From NCBI GenBank assembly GCA_030704615.1, contig CM060731.1, positions 20,214,001 to 20,274,000 on the forward strand: DNA of 60,000 nucleotides, read 5' to 3'. Both the position numbers and the translations under genes were made by a program. The notes below the pieces were generated by a model, which did no database searches, was not told where the DNA came from, and saw only the letters and a list, made by a program, of their open reading frames with translations. Within the stretch, counting starts at the first letter, position 1, and the number at the start of each line of letters is the position of its first letter. Positions 47,169-58,260 of this stretch are shown here, piece by piece. Source of the stretch: Takakia lepidozioides. Lineage: Eukaryota > Streptophyta > Takakiopsida > Takakiales > Takakiaceae.

Positions 47169-48023
47169 TTGTCCATTTTGTAGAAACGAACATCCAAGTT
47201 GTGGCGTCCCACATCAAGGAGTTTGTTTCCGTACCATGGCGTCCCATGGCAAAGAACCAAACCCCACACTTGACTCCACTCTCCACTAGCTAGTTCGGCC
47301 GACTTCCTCCAAGTCCCGGCCAAGGGTGGAGCCTCTCCAGCTCCTCCCAGTGCACTCTTCTTGGCCTACTTCAAGGCCAAGGAACGATCCTCCCCGAGGA
47401 TCGAATCGCCTTACTGCAACAACATTGCTTGCGATCGCTCATGATGCCGCTTTTGGCATCACCTTGAGCAAGGGTTCACCTGGAACCCTCTTTGACTAGG
47501 AAGATAACCTTGAACCAACCGTGCGCCCCAATCACTACAATTGGGTCCGCCTTGGAATGCTGGCCTGAGGTACGGGAACACGCCGAAGCCGCACTACGAC
47601 TTCGTCCCGAGGCTACACGATTATAGTACGTGAACGGAAGCACGTAGCTTCCGCGTTAGCCCGCACTACAAGGCAACCCCCTCGGTAGCGCAGTTATAGT
47701 ACGCGCACGCGCCAGGTGCGCACTAGCACTTGAACTCCCAAATAAGGCGCAAGTTTCCTTGCCCCTTGGATGGGAGTCACCCGATTTCGGCACTGCGCAA
47801 ACACACGATTAACCCAATTTACCTCTCCCACTTTTGTAAGCTAGCATGCATTCTACACACCAGCCAACCACACCATGCATCACCATTCCAAACACAATAG
47901 GACGCACAATATTTGGAACCCATTTCCTTTATCACAAATTTTTGTACAATACAAGTTTTTGCAATCGGATTCCTGAGCTAGCTAAACCGGGCTAAGCATG
48001 CATTTCCTCCCCCACGCTCCAAG
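47169..48023 (-). other. Chromovirus 3' spacer (non-coding)
   Basis: About 0.86 kb between gag-pol and the 3' LTR without a credible frame. It contains the hairpin 'ggaagcacgtagcttcc' (about 47636-47652) and a repeated 'ttatagtacg.g.acg' phrase (47621 and 47692). Confidence 0.6.
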
Positions 48024-48041
48024 GTTGATGTCCCCATCAAC
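48024..48041. other. Perfect hairpin over the gag-pol stop codon
   Basis: GTTGATG-TCCC-CATCAAC: a 7-bp stem with a 4-base loop. The gag-pol TGA (plus 48037-48039) lies inside one arm. Partner of 47151-47168. Confidence 0.7.
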
Positions 48042-51000
48042 GCTTCTTCCGCTTTTGAGGTCGCCCTTCGAACGCTGCAACTGCCTCGGATGCGTTTCCC
48101 ATTTCTGAGGCACGCACCCAAGATGCCTCCACAAGATGATAGCCCTTCCATTTGACGAGATACTCCGTTTCTCGGTTCTTGAACCTCCTCGACTTAAGTA
48201 TTGCCTCCACCTCGTACTCGGGTTCATTTTCATGATCCAACAGCATAGGTGGCGGACGCAACACTTGCTGCCGATTCGGACGTGCTTCATCTTTGAAGTA
48301 AGGCTTCAAAAGGGAGACATGGAATACTGGGTGCACCTTGCTGTTTGCTGGCAGCTCCAATTCATACACATCCTCATTCATAACCCTCCGAATGCGAAAG
48401 GGACCCGCATACGGAGGTACGAACTTCGGACTCATTTCCGGAGGTAGTCGAAAATTCTTGATGTTCAACCAGACCTCTGTGCCTGCCTCAAACTTCACTT
48501 CCCTCCGCTTCCGATTCGCCTGCCTTTCATACCGTTTCCTAGCTTTGGCAATGTTGTACTTTGCGAGCTTCAACAAACGCTCGCGTTCTTCCAGTACCGC
48601 CGCTACTGCCGGTTCCTCAACGTCCTGGGCGGCCCAACTTGTCGGCACCAGAGGTGCTTTTCCATAGACCAACACAAAAGGGGAAACTCCCGTCGCGGAG
48701 TGTTCTGTGTTATTATAACAGAACTCTGCCGCGTCTAAGTGTTCCATCCAGTCTGATTGGTCTGCCGACACGTAATTCCGCAAGAATTGCTTCACTACGG
48801 AATTCACTCTTTCCGTTTGGCCGTCCGTCGTAGGTCGGAAGGCGGTGCTCATCTTCAGCCTCGTCCCCATCTTCTTCCAAAGTGCTCTCCAGAATTTACT
48901 CGTAAACTTTGGGTCGCGGTCCGAGACAATATCCTTCGGGACTCCATGATGCTTTAAGACGTGGGCGAAGTAAAGTCGCCCTGTCTCCTGCGCAGTTGCC
49001 GTCTCCTTGGTGGGGATGAAATGGGCCATTTTACTGAACCTATCTACCACCACCATGATTGCATCGAATCCTTTTGACAGCGGCATAGCAGTCATGAAAT
49101 CCATCGAGACGCTTTCCCAAGTCCCCTCTGGAATCGGCAAGGGTTGTAACAGCCCCGCTTGCTTTTTATACTCGCTCCGGTTTTGTTGGCATGTGGTGCA
49201 TGTCTTTACATACTCCTCTGCCTCCTCCCTCAGTTTGGGCCAGAAATACTCTTTCTTCAAGAGTGCCGCAGTGCGCTTGGCTCCACCGTGGCCCGCAAGC
49301 GGGCTATCATGGCATTCTCTCAAGAGACTATCCCTGATCCCTCCCTTTGGCACATAGAGACGTTTTTGCTTATACCGGAGCAGTCCGTTTTGCAAGTGGA
49401 ACTGCGATTTAACCCCCATTCTCAAGTTCTGCATCACGCACTTTGCCAGCTCATCCTTCCGGCAAGCCTTCCGGATCTTCCTTTGGAGCGCCGTCTCGCC
49501 CTTGTACACCAACAAGAGCTGCTGCTTTCTACTTAAAGCATCGGCCACCACATTGTCCCGTCCCGGTTTGTACTGGATATCCACGTCGAACACTGCCAAA
49601 GTATCTTGCCACCTAAGTTGTTTTGGGGACAACTTGGGCTGCGTGGCAAAATACTTCACCGTGACATTGTCCGTGAACACCTTCACTGGGTTGGAACCAA
49701 CATAGTGGCGCCAGAGTTCAAGGCAATGTACCACCGCCTTCATCTCTTTTTCGTGCGTCGGCCACCGTCGCTCCACTTCATTCAGTTTCTTACTTTCGTA
49801 AGCCACTGGACGTCCATCTTGCATAAGTACACCCCCAATTGCGAAGTCCGATGCATCTGTATGAATCTCAAACGGACGATCGAACTCCGGGATTTTTAAG
49901 ACTGGAGCTTCCGTCATCCGCTGCTTCAATTCAGCAAAAGCTTGGCCACAAAATGTGTTCCATACCCAGACTTTGGATTTACACAGAAGGTCCGACAGCG
50001 GCCCCGCGATCTTGGCGAAATTTCTCACATACTTCCGGTAATAGGAGGCGAGTCCTAGGAAGGATCGCACTCCCGGGACCGAAGTCGGAGGCTCCCAGTC
50101 CAAGATCGCCCTCACCTTTCTGTCATCCATTTTGATCCCATCCTGTGTAATCACGTGCCCCAAGAACTCCACTTTTGTGACCCCGAATTCGCACTTTGAA
50201 GCTTTGGCATACAGCTTCCCTTCTCGCAATTTTTGGAACACCCTTTTGAGGTGCTCCAGGTGCTCCTCCTTTGTTTTCGAGTACACCAAGATGTCGTCGA
50301 TGTACACGATCACAAAGTCATCCAACCACTCCTGGAAAAGGCTGTTCATCAGCGTGCTAAATGTCGCTGGTGCATTGGTGAGCCCAAAAGGCATCACCAA
50401 GAACTCATATGAACCATACCTTGTCCTGCACGCGGTCTTCTCCTCATCTCCTTCCGCCACCCGAATTTGGTGATAGCCGGAGCGCAAGTCGATCCGGCTG
50501 AAATACTTCGCTCCTGCCAACCGATCGAAGAGGTCGTCGATCCTTGGCAAAGGGTACCGGTTTTTGATAGTCACCTTATTCAGAGCCCTGTAATCGACAC
50601 ACATCCGCAGCGTCCCATCCTTCTTGTCTGCAAATAGCACCGGGGCTCCGTAAGGTGACTTACTCGGCCGGATGTACCCCTTTGACATTAGATCTTTGAG
50701 CTGAGTCTTCAGCTCGACCAACTCTTTGTGGCTCAACCGGTAGGGCGCCTTGGCAGGCGGTTCCGATCCCGGTATCACCTCAATTTTGTGGTCAACTCCT
50801 CTTCGCGGTGGCAAGCCGCTTGGTAAATCCTCCGGCATCACATCCTGGTATTTCTCCAAAATCCCCTTGATCCAATCTGGGCTCGGCTCCCCATCGCCTT
50901 CTCCTTTCACTTCTCTAATGTAAAGCAAAAACTGGGACTCGTGTGTCTCCTCCACGGCCCACTCCTTTGCTGATAGAAGGTTTATTCGCCCTCCCACGGA

Positions 51001-52599
51001 TTTGGGCGTTTCCGACACTCGTAAAACCTCGCCACCATTCCCACATGGCAGCGTGACTACTCTCTTGCGGCCATCTATGACCGCTCCGGATTTGCTCAAA
51101 AAGGTCATTCCCAAAATGAGATCCACTCCATCGATCTCGCAGATAGTGAAGTTCTCACGTCCCTCCCAACTCCCCAGTTGAAGAGGAACATCAAACGCCA
51201 ACCTTGTCGCCAACTGAGGTTCTCCTTTGGCAGAGCGCACCTCAATAGAGGCCCCCACGTCACTTGTCGGGAGTCCCAACTTTCGCGCCGCCGCCGGCGT
51301 CATGAAGGAGTGCGACGCTCCTGTGTCCACCAACAACGACACATTAGTTCCGGATATTATCCCATCCACGAACAATAACTGACTCCCTTTTCGTAAGGCG
51401 CCAGTTTCCTGATACAACTCACAAGAAAATTTGCCTACCTTGCAAGTCCTGGCGACCACCGCTTCCACCAAGCGACTGATGGTATCTTCCGACAGCTCCG
51501 TGGTCGCCCGAGTCATGTTCAATTGCCGGGGCTTCGTGCACTTCTTGGCCATGTGCCCGGGCTCCCCGCAATTGAAACACACTCCATCAAAGGTCGCCTT
51601 CTGTCCGCCATAAGTCGCTCCACCCGCTTTTCCTTTCGAAGCACCGGGTGCCGCCTTGACGTGTGAAGGACCTCCCTTCGATTTCCACGTGCCATTTTCG
51701 CCGCGTGGCCTATCCCACTTCTTTTCCGGTCGGGAGGAGTCACCTTCCCGCCGGGTCTTCTTGTGGTTCAGCTCCGTACGGCCTTGTCTCTCACCCCTAG
51801 GGACATCCGAGAAACATTCAGCTCTCTCAATTGCCTCGTTCAAAGTCTTGGGTGGCTTCTCCTCCAACTTCCGCCTAGCCCATGGGGCCAGTCCCGCCAC
51901 AAAGTTGAAGACCATTTCTGGTTCTGCCATGTCCGCGACTTCGAGCAACAGCACATTGAAAGCCTGGACATACCCCCGAATGTCATCTGTTTGCTTCAAA
52001 TTCCTCATCTTGTCCCGGGCAAGCCAGGATGCGTTGAGGGGCACAAACTGTCTCTTCATCAATTCCTTGAACTCACTCCAGTTCAAGGTTTCCGGGCTTG
52101 GGCCTCGGTCGTGAAGGCGTTTCTGCCACCATTGTTGAGCATAGCCCCTCAAATAGGTGGGAGCCACTTCCACCCGATCCTCGTCACTCAACTTGGCCGC
52201 CCGGAAGTACTGCTCTAGCTCCAGGAGCCAGGTGTTGAGTGCCTTCCGGTTTCGAACGCCCTCGAAGGTGCCGGGTTCCTTAGGCTTCACCTTAAACTTT
52301 GCCTTGGTGGAAGTGGCATTAGCCGCCTTCAACACGTCTTTCAACGTCCCGCCAAACTGCGCCAACAACCCTTCCCAAAAGGCTGCCGGCATGGGAGGCA
52401 TCTCTTGGTTTGTCGGAGCTCTCAAAGATTCCTCGGGCTCCGACTCCTCGGATTCCTCCCGCTCCTGAGCGGCCTCGTTTTCGGAAACATTAATCGCTTC
52501 CTCAAACGGCCGCCTCGGTGACACGTCGCCCCCATCGGGCTCACCGGGATCATCATCTTTTGGGCCGTTCCGCTTTCGCTTCGGCTTGCCCGACCCCAT
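48037..52599 (-). CDS. Chromovirus Gag-Pol polyprotein (1520 aa)
   Basis: Single frame from ATG at 52599 ('[10 protein letters not shown]') to TGA. Upstream codons to 52662 are open but begin with GTG across the LTR edge, so they are not used. Domains (ATG numbering): Gag about 100-265; CCHC knuckle 341-354 ('[14 protein letters not shown]'); aspartic protease 'LLVDTGAS' at about 425; RT with 'VDYRALN' and catalytic 'YIDD' 766-769; RNase H '[11 protein letters not shown]' from about 913; integrase zinc motif about 1097-1137 and DDE core D1167, D1227, E1263 (35 residues between the last two, the D,D35E spacing); C-terminal chromodomain about 1459-1512 ('[11 protein letters not shown]', 'EYLVKWKGY', 'ASWV'). 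RT before integrase is the Ty3/gypsy order; the chromodomain places it among chromoviruses, where it guides integration to chromatin marks. No stop, frameshift or missing catalytic residue was seen. Gag and Pol are fused in one frame. Confidence 0.96.
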   Translation of the reverse strand: MGSGKPKRKRNGPKDDDPGEPDGGDVSPRRPFEEAINVSENEAAQEREESEESEPEESLRAPTNQEMPPMPAAFWEGLLAQFGGTLKDVLKAANATSTKAKFKVKPKEPGTFEGVRNRKALNTWLLELEQYFRAAKLSDEDRVEVAPTYLRGYAQQWWQKRLHDRGPSPETLNWSEFKELMKRQFVPLNASWLARDKMRNLKQTDDIRGYVQAFNVLLLEVADMAEPEMVFNFVAGLAPWARRKLEEKPPKTLNEAIERAECFSDVPRGERQGRTELNHKKTRREGDSSRPEKKWDRPRGENGTWKSKGGPSHVKAAPGASKGKAGGATYGGQKATFDGVCFNCGEPGHMAKKCTKPRQLNMTRATTELSEDTISRLVEAVVARTCKVGKFSCELYQETGALRKGSQLLFVDGIISGTNVSLLVDTGASHSFMTPAAARKLGLPTSDVGASIEVRSAKGEPQLATRLAFDVPLQLGSWEGRENFTICEIDGVDLILGMTFLSKSGAVIDGRKRVVTLPCGNGGEVLRVSETPKSVGGRINLLSAKEWAVEETHESQFLLYIREVKGEGDGEPSPDWIKGILEKYQDVMPEDLPSGLPPRRGVDHKIEVIPGSEPPAKAPYRLSHKELVELKTQLKDLMSKGYIRPSKSPYGAPVLFADKKDGTLRMCVDYRALNKVTIKNRYPLPRIDDLFDRLAGAKYFSRIDLRSGYHQIRVAEGDEEKTACRTRYGSYEFLVMPFGLTNAPATFSTLMNSLFQEWLDDFVIVYIDDILVYSKTKEEHLEHLKRVFQKLREGKLYAKASKCEFGVTKVEFLGHVITQDGIKMDDRKVRAILDWEPPTSVPGVRSFLGLASYYRKYVRNFAKIAGPLSDLLCKSKVWVWNTFCGQAFAELKQRMTEAPVLKIPEFDRPFEIHTDASDFAIGGVLMQDGRPVAYESKKLNEVERRWPTHEKEMKAVVHCLELWRHYVGSNPVKVFTDNVTVKYFATQPKLSPKQLRWQDTLAVFDVDIQYKPGRDNVVADALSRKQQLLLVYKGETALQRKIRKACRKDELAKCVMQNLRMGVKSQFHLQNGLLRYKQKRLYVPKGGIRDSLLRECHDSPLAGHGGAKRTAALLKKEYFWPKLREEAEEYVKTCTTCQQNRSEYKKQAGLLQPLPIPEGTWESVSMDFMTAMPLSKGFDAIMVVVDRFSKMAHFIPTKETATAQETGRLYFAHVLKHHGVPKDIVSDRDPKFTSKFWRALWKKMGTRLKMSTAFRPTTDGQTERVNSVVKQFLRNYVSADQSDWMEHLDAAEFCYNNTEHSATGVSPFVLVYGKAPLVPTSWAAQDVEEPAVAAVLEERERLLKLAKYNIAKARKRYERQANRKRREVKFEAGTEVWLNIKNFRLPPEMSPKFVPPYAGPFRIRRVMNEDVYELELPANSKVHPVFHVSLLKPYFKDEARPNRQQVLRPPPMLLDHENEPEYEVEAILKSRRFKNRETEYLVKWKGYHLVEASWVRASEMGNASEAVAAFEGRPQKRKKR

Positions 52600-52640
52600 G
52601 ATGAGGCCAATCCCAAGGACGATCGCGTACTGAACTCTAA

Positions 52641-52652
52641 GCTCTGATACCA
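52641..52652 (-). other. Primer-binding site for initiator tRNA-Met
   Basis: The minus strand reads TGGTATCAGAGC, the classical plant LTR-retrotransposon site complementary to the 3' end of tRNA-iMet. It lies two bases inside the 5' LTR (52655). Confidence 0.95.
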
Positions 52653-52654
52653 AG

Positions 52655-53378
52655 TGTCGCACACCTCAGTTCGGTAAACTCCCCTTCAAGTCATAGTTAC
52701 TCGCTTTGATGCGCGCGCCTGACTCCCAACCTGGCCGCCGGGCCAACTTGGAGTTTCGGCTGCTCACCGGGACATAACGGTCCCCTTCCGCTTCCCTCTA
52801 AACCCTCCACCTATTTGGGACTAGGAGAATTCCCTTTGGTAGATGGCAGTCCGGAACAGCTCCCCACTCTTTGGTCGCTTTCCGGCTCGCTCGCTTACTC
52901 ACTAGTTTTTGGTCACCAACGGGCTTGCACCGTTCTCGGGGTTACTACTCCCTATATATACTTCTGTAGCTGTCCGCGGGGGTTTCATAACCAGCCATGC
53001 CATTTTATGGCGAACCACCACGAAAACCCTCGACTCCCGGTGGTGAGTCGCGGTGAGTCTTGGCCCACTCACCGCGGCCCCAATGGACCGTGATGAGTCC
53101 CAAGACTCCCCACGACTCCCACCTCGAGGTCTCCACCCCATGGTGAGTCCTATGCCACCCCCACTAAGTCCCACTAAGCTACCACCACCCCTTGTGGAGC
53201 CACCTCCACCGCAACCCGGTGTGCGGGGCTCCACCTAGTGAGCGCCTCCGCCTCCTTGAGTGCCTTGGGCACTCAAGGGTGCTTCAGCCCCCCATACCTA
53301 TCGCTGCCGCTGCCCCCACCACAGGGGCAGCCCCTCATGTGTCCCGACCCCCTGCCCTCAAGGCAAAGGGCCGCGACA
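52655..53378 (-). repeat. Chromovirus 5' LTR
   Basis: 724 bp from TGTCGCACACC to GGGCCGCGACA (plus-strand view). In element sense it is the promoter LTR preceding the primer site. Short frames within it occur identically in the other LTR and are not genes. Confidence 0.95.
52952..52960 (-). promoter_or_regulatory. TATA box of the chromovirus 5' LTR
   Basis: The minus strand reads TATATATAG, about 418 bp into the LTR. This predicts a transcription start roughly 30 bp further on, near 52925, i.e. U3 of about 450 bp. Confidence 0.6.
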
Positions 53379-53383
53379 CAAGG
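53379..53383. repeat. Target-site duplication CAAGG, right
   Basis: Pairs with 46402-46406. Confidence 0.9.
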
Positions 53384-53657
53384 GCTGGGAACCAGCAGGG
53401 CTTGGTTGTTTGCCATTGATTTTAGTGGCGTGTTTGGGGAGGCTAAGTGAGAAGAAGGCTTGGTTTGTGGCAACCACCTCATGGCTTAGGGCTACTATGG
53501 TGGTGTGTGGGAGCCGAAAGAGCAAGAATACCTTGCTGATTTCCTCACAGCCGCCATAGCTCAGTGGAAAGAAGCCTAGAGTCCAAGAGACACAAACCCT
53601 AGCTTGGCGTGGCTAAACCCCTTGGAGGAATGGCTAAACTGCCAGAGCGGCCATGGA

Positions 53658-54970
53658 TGGGGCTGTGACGGGCTGTCCCTGTGGCCTTGGGGGCTCTGAC
53701 GGGCTGTGAGGGGCTATGCCGGGATGCGCCGGTGGCCTTCAAGGCTGTGACGGGCTGTGCCGGTGGCCTTCGGGGCTGTGACGGCCTATGAGGGCCTGTG
53801 CCAGTGGCCTTCGGGCTGTGACGGGCTGTGAGGGCCTGTGACGGGCTACGCCGGTGGCCTTGGGGGCTGTGATGGGCTGTGAGGGGCTGTGCCGGTGGCC
53901 TTTTGGGGCTGTGACGGGCTGTGAGGGGCTGTCACGGGCTCGTGAGTGGCCTTCGGGGCTGTGATGGGCTGTCACGGGCTGCGCCCCTGGCCTTTGGGCT
54001 GTGACGGGTTGTGAGAGGTTGTGACAGGCTGTGCTCGTGGCCTTTGGGGCTGTGATGGGCTGTGAGGGGCTGTACAGGCTGTGCCTTAGGCCTTTGGGGC
54101 TGTGACGGGCTGTGACGGGCTGTGATAGGCCGTGCCTGAGGCCTTTGGGGCTGTGACGGGTTGTGAGGGGTTGTGTCAGGCCGTGCCTGAGGCCTTTGGG
54201 CTGTGAGGGGCTGTGACAGGCTGTGCCCAGTGGCCGGTGGGGCTGCGACGGGCTGTGAGGGCTTGACAGGCTGTGCCCCGTGGCCTGTGGGGCTGTGACG
54301 GGCTATAAGGGGCTGTGACAGGCTGTGCTCTGTGGCCTGTGGGGCTGTGATGGGCTATAAGGGGCTGTGACAGGCTGTGACAGGCTGTGGCGAGCTGTGA
54401 CGGGCTGTGACGGGCTGTGGCGGGCTGTGGCGGGCTGTGACAGGCTGTGCCCAGTGGCCTGCGGGGCTGTGACGGGCTGTGCGGGGCTGTGACAGGCTGT
54501 GCCCTGTGGCCTGTAGGGCTGTGATGGGCTGTGACAGGCTGTGGCGAGCTATGACAGGCTGTGATGGGCTGTGGCGGGCTGTGACAGGCTGTGCCCTGTG
54601 GCCTGTGGGGCTGTGACGGGCTGTGATAGGCTGTGGCGAGCTGTGACGGGCTATGAGGGTTGTGATAGGCTGTGCCCAGTGGCCTATGGGCTGTGACGGG
54701 CTGTGAGGGGCTTGACAGGCTATGCCTTGTGGCCTGTGGGGCTGTGATGGGAAGTGACAGGCTGTGACAGGCTGTGGCGAGCTGTGACGGGCTGTGAGGG
54801 GCTGTGACAGCTGTGCCCTGTGGCCTGTGGGGATGTGACAGGCTCTGGCGAGCTGTGACGGGCTGTGAGGGGCTGTGGCCTTTGTGACCCTGTGACCTGT
54901 GTAGGGCTGTGACAGGCTGTGGCCTGTGTGGGGCTGTGACGGCTGTGACCAGTGAGCTGTGTGGGCTTGT
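53658..54970. repeat. GGCTGTGA minisatellite, array B (about 1.3 kb)
   Basis: Same position within the element as array A but about 450 bp longer. Monomers GGCTGTGACG/GGCTGTGAGG/GGCTGTGACA are grouped in blocks of about 50 bp that end in 'gcc.gtggcct.tgg'. The 224-codon minus-strand frame at 54355-55029 is a repeat artefact. Confidence 0.9.
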
Positions 54971-55849
54971 GCTGGTCTGTGGTCACCCGTGTTGACCTGT
55001 GGACGACCTGTGCTGACTCGTGGAGGCACTCGTGGATTGCCTAAGGACTGGCATGTGGTCTTGAACGCCGAATTTTGAAGCTCGTGGAGGGCGGTTTGAG
55101 GAGTATCTTCATGATATTCCCATGGTCATGCAAATGAGGGAAGAGAGGAGAGGAAAAGTGTTGGGATGAGGGCATGCTAGGGTTAGGCATTGCTTTAGCT
55201 TCTTTTCTTCGTAGTTTCCACCCTCTCTTAGGCCAAGACCTTTCCGTAGGTGGAGGCAAGAGTCAGTCCGGGTTTGGGCTGGGGTGTCCTTGCAGGAGCA
55301 ACACCGTGGAGTTGTTTTTGGTGTGGGGGAGTTGTCGTTCTGATTTCTTGTGTTTGGATCCCCTCCATACCTGCATGCTTGACAGTGCGCCATGCTAGTT
55401 TTGTGTGGGCGCTTGTTTTTATAGGTGATTGGTCCGAATTTGATCATCGGCCAGTCCTAGAGCATGTTGTCGATGTGAGGCTGGGGTGATGACCAGCCAG
55501 ACCATCATTGTTTCTCCTGTGGTGAGGTTGGAGGTGATGACCAGCCAACCATAGGAGTGCTTGCGGTGGATGCAGGTACAGGTGTAGACTATGTTAGGAA
55601 CTTAGTATTCCAAACCATAAGCCGCAACAGGTTCTCTCTACCGGTTACCTTGTGGAGAGGGGGTAGGGACATGTTCATGCGGTTGAGTGTCAACACGAGG
55701 TGCCACTAGTTGCTGGGGACAGTGCCGGTTTCGAGCACTAGCGTACTCGTGGGTACACGAGACGAGGTGAGCGGTTTTAGGCCACCTTCACCTCCTGTGG
55801 TCTTCTACTGAAGGTTCTGATTCGGATTGTGAATCAGGAGGACTCATAC

Positions 55850-56850
55850 CGGCGGTGCAAGTTGTTTTCTTTGCCATTGTTGTGGGACACAATGGAGGAA
55901 GTATGGAGCTACCAAAGGGCCACGAAGGTACTCTGGGCGGTGGGCACCATCGAGTTGGATGATTTTATCCAAGAGTTTTGATAGTTGTGTGATTTGCAGC
56001 AAATGCGTAATCCACAACTATTACGCCTTTCATGGCATGGAAGGGGCTGTGTCAGCACCTTGAGGGGCCGCCTATGGATGATTACCATGAGTTCAGGCGG
56101 GGGCATGAGGTTGAGAACAAGGAGTGGAGGATGTATTAGTCACCCGACTATGTCTCCATCACTAGGGACTAGAGCCACGAGGGCAGTGGCTACACCTGCC
56201 GCTGCACCGGCAGCTTCAACAAGCAGCAGTGGGACTAGTGGGACGGTGGTACAGTAGCTACGACGTCCACCCAAGCCACTACCCCCACCAGCACTAGTAC
56301 TTGTGCCTGCCTTCAACCCTGTTGTGGGAGTTCTTCGAAGAGTTGAGAGGGAACTACCAAGGGGTGAGACAGAGAAGTTTGCGGAGCGTGCAAGAGTTTC
56401 CAACGGAAGCCGACCGAGAGCTTGAGGAGGCTTCACTCGCATGAGGCGCTTGATAAATGTAACCCAAGGGGTTACGGAAGCTCAGCAGTCCAATTCTGGT
56501 ATGGATATTGATCAAGGAAGCAGATGAGAAGGGTGCGGGATGCAACTCTCCTACAAGTGGCCCAACCCACCTTAGCAAATGTGTTTTGCTGGCAGAGGGA
56601 TAGAGCTCAACATGTGGAGGAACGAGTGTCATGGTGGGATTTGCTAAGGAGACACCACGGGGTAGTGGTGGTCCTAGCCAACCACTACCTCAACGTGCTC
56701 AAGGCAACAAGGGGGCCTCAGGTGAAGCTCAGGGAAGGGCAGAGAGGACCTCAGATGCAGGGGTCTCTCCCTTCATTTGCTGAACAACAACGGGCGGATG
56801 TGGTGTGCTGGACATGTGGAGGACCCCATGTCAAGAAGGATTGCCCAAAG
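55850..56850 (+). pseudogene. Gag of retroelement copy B, with zinc knuckle
   Basis: A frame from about 56524 reads 'QPTLANVFCWQRDRAQHVEE' and ends in a knuckle 'CWTCGGPHVKKDC' (56806-56844), which is C-x2-C-x3-H-x4-C, one residue shorter than the usual C-x2-C-x4-H-x4-C. Upstream gag (copy A: 'ALDDFIQEFDSWW') is present but frameshifted near 55900-56040. Confidence 0.6.
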
Positions 56851-57727
56851 GGAGGCAAAGGGCCGGGACATGACAGCTTGCACAGTTGCAGTGTGGGCAT
56901 TGTGGCAAGCACGGGCATGGAGAGGCCTAGTGTTATGGTTTGCATCCTGAGTTTCACCCAGGCCAGTTCCAAGGGAACAATGGTGGCCGGGGGCGAGGTG
57001 AAGCATCCCAGAGAGGACGAGGTGGCCAGCCACCAGGTGCAGGCCAAGGGCAGCTCAACATGGCCAGGAACGCAGAGGTCAGGGTGTGGACCAAAGCATG
57101 ACCAACCGGCTTCAGCAGCTAGAGCAGAGGCTCGCTGCCATGGCTACAGCTCAGTGTTTACCGCTCTAAGGCCATGGTCCACATCCTGCTCCTGAGGGAG
57201 GATATATGGGATGCATGAGATTCATGTGTGGAGCAGCACTACCACTAATGCAGGTGGAGTCTGCTACAGCCGTGACTCGAGGAGCAGCACAAGTTCCTGA
57301 GCCACGATGTGCAGAGGTGGAGTTGGATTCACAGCGTGGGGTGGCAAGCTGTCAGGCTAGGCTTCCTCAGTCATTCACATTGGTGGAGACAGTGTCGACG
57401 CCATCCATGGCACCTATTCTCGCCCGATTGTTACCGAGGAGGCGGTGTACTATGCCATTGGGGAGAGCTACACGGGTAGCACCACTACCTATGTTGCCAA
57501 GGCTACGGCGCTAGTGTGCTACTAGGAGCGGCCACATCTGTGTGCCAGGCTCCATTGTTCTCGGCTACCATGATTGCGATGCCGGGGTAAGACCACACTG
57601 AGGTGTTTAGGCTGGCAGCTACATTCTATGAGATTGGGGGGGTTACTTCATCTTCTGTGGAGATAGTGGGAGGTGTAGTGCCGGAGGAATCCTTGAATTT
57701 GAGGGTCAAGACTGCCACGACGGCGCC

Positions 57728-58260
57728 ATGGCAAGCTGCACTGCCAGGTTGATGGAGTTGCCAGCTAGGCCAGCCATTGAGCGCGCCATGGTGACACCTG
57801 GAGTTATCATGTTAGACAATCAGGATGGCATTTTCTATTTGAGTGGACCGGCAGGCAAGAGGACCGGCCACTGCAGTCTTGTTGGACTCAGGAGCTCAGC
57901 CATTGATGCTGGGCAAGCTGCTATTGCAGGCTTGGGCCTCATAGAGGCGGATATGGGCCTTGTCATTTCCAGAATACAGACGTCTCTGGGAGATCGGAGC
58001 AGCTCGGGCATGACATGGCGTGAGTTGGCTATCAACTACGGCCGGATCACCCTACAATGGCTTAGTAATGCGAGCCAAGACCATTGTGACAGACGCGGTC
58101 TCATACGATGTCCTGGTTTGGTGGGGCAGTGTTGTACCCCATGGGCTTTACCCTGGATTTTTGGGAGTCAACTTCCTATAGGCCTGCATGACAGTCAGGG
58201 GAGGGCCGCATGTGCAAGCTCCTGTGACGTTCATAGAGGAGTTGTGGGTTGCCCAGCGAG
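57728..58260 (+). pseudogene. Retroelement copy B protease remnant
   Basis: The frame at 57873 reads 'AVLLDSGAQPLMLGK', a retropepsin active site (DSGA), then meets a stop about 20 codons later. Further on, 'TDAVSYDVLVW' and 'VVPHGLYPGFLGVNFL' fit the end of the protease in a neighbouring frame. Confidence 0.55.

Larger units (their letters stand above)
46407..53378 (-). mobile_element. Intact Ty3/gypsy chromovirus (6972 bp)
   Basis: Two 724-bp LTRs (46407-47130 and 52655-53378) that I read as identical except at base 2 of the left copy (TTTCGC versus TGTCGC), 6-bp terminal inverted repeats TGTCGC/GCGACA, a 5-bp CAAGG target duplication, a tRNA-iMet primer-binding site, and one uninterrupted gag-pol frame. 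The near-identical LTRs imply a very recent insertion. The element lies antisense inside retroelement copy B. All parts needed for autonomy are visible; actual activity is inferred. Confidence 0.95.

Noticed and set aside
46567-47323. Several 60-110-codon frames in the LTRs
   Set aside because: The same frames occur in both LTRs (and similar ones in the solo LTR), with no protein-like conservation and no role in the family.
52600-52662. Upstream extension of the chromovirus frame to a GTG codon
   Set aside because: It crosses the primer-binding site and the LTR edge; the first ATG is at 52599 and gives a typical lysine-rich Gag start.
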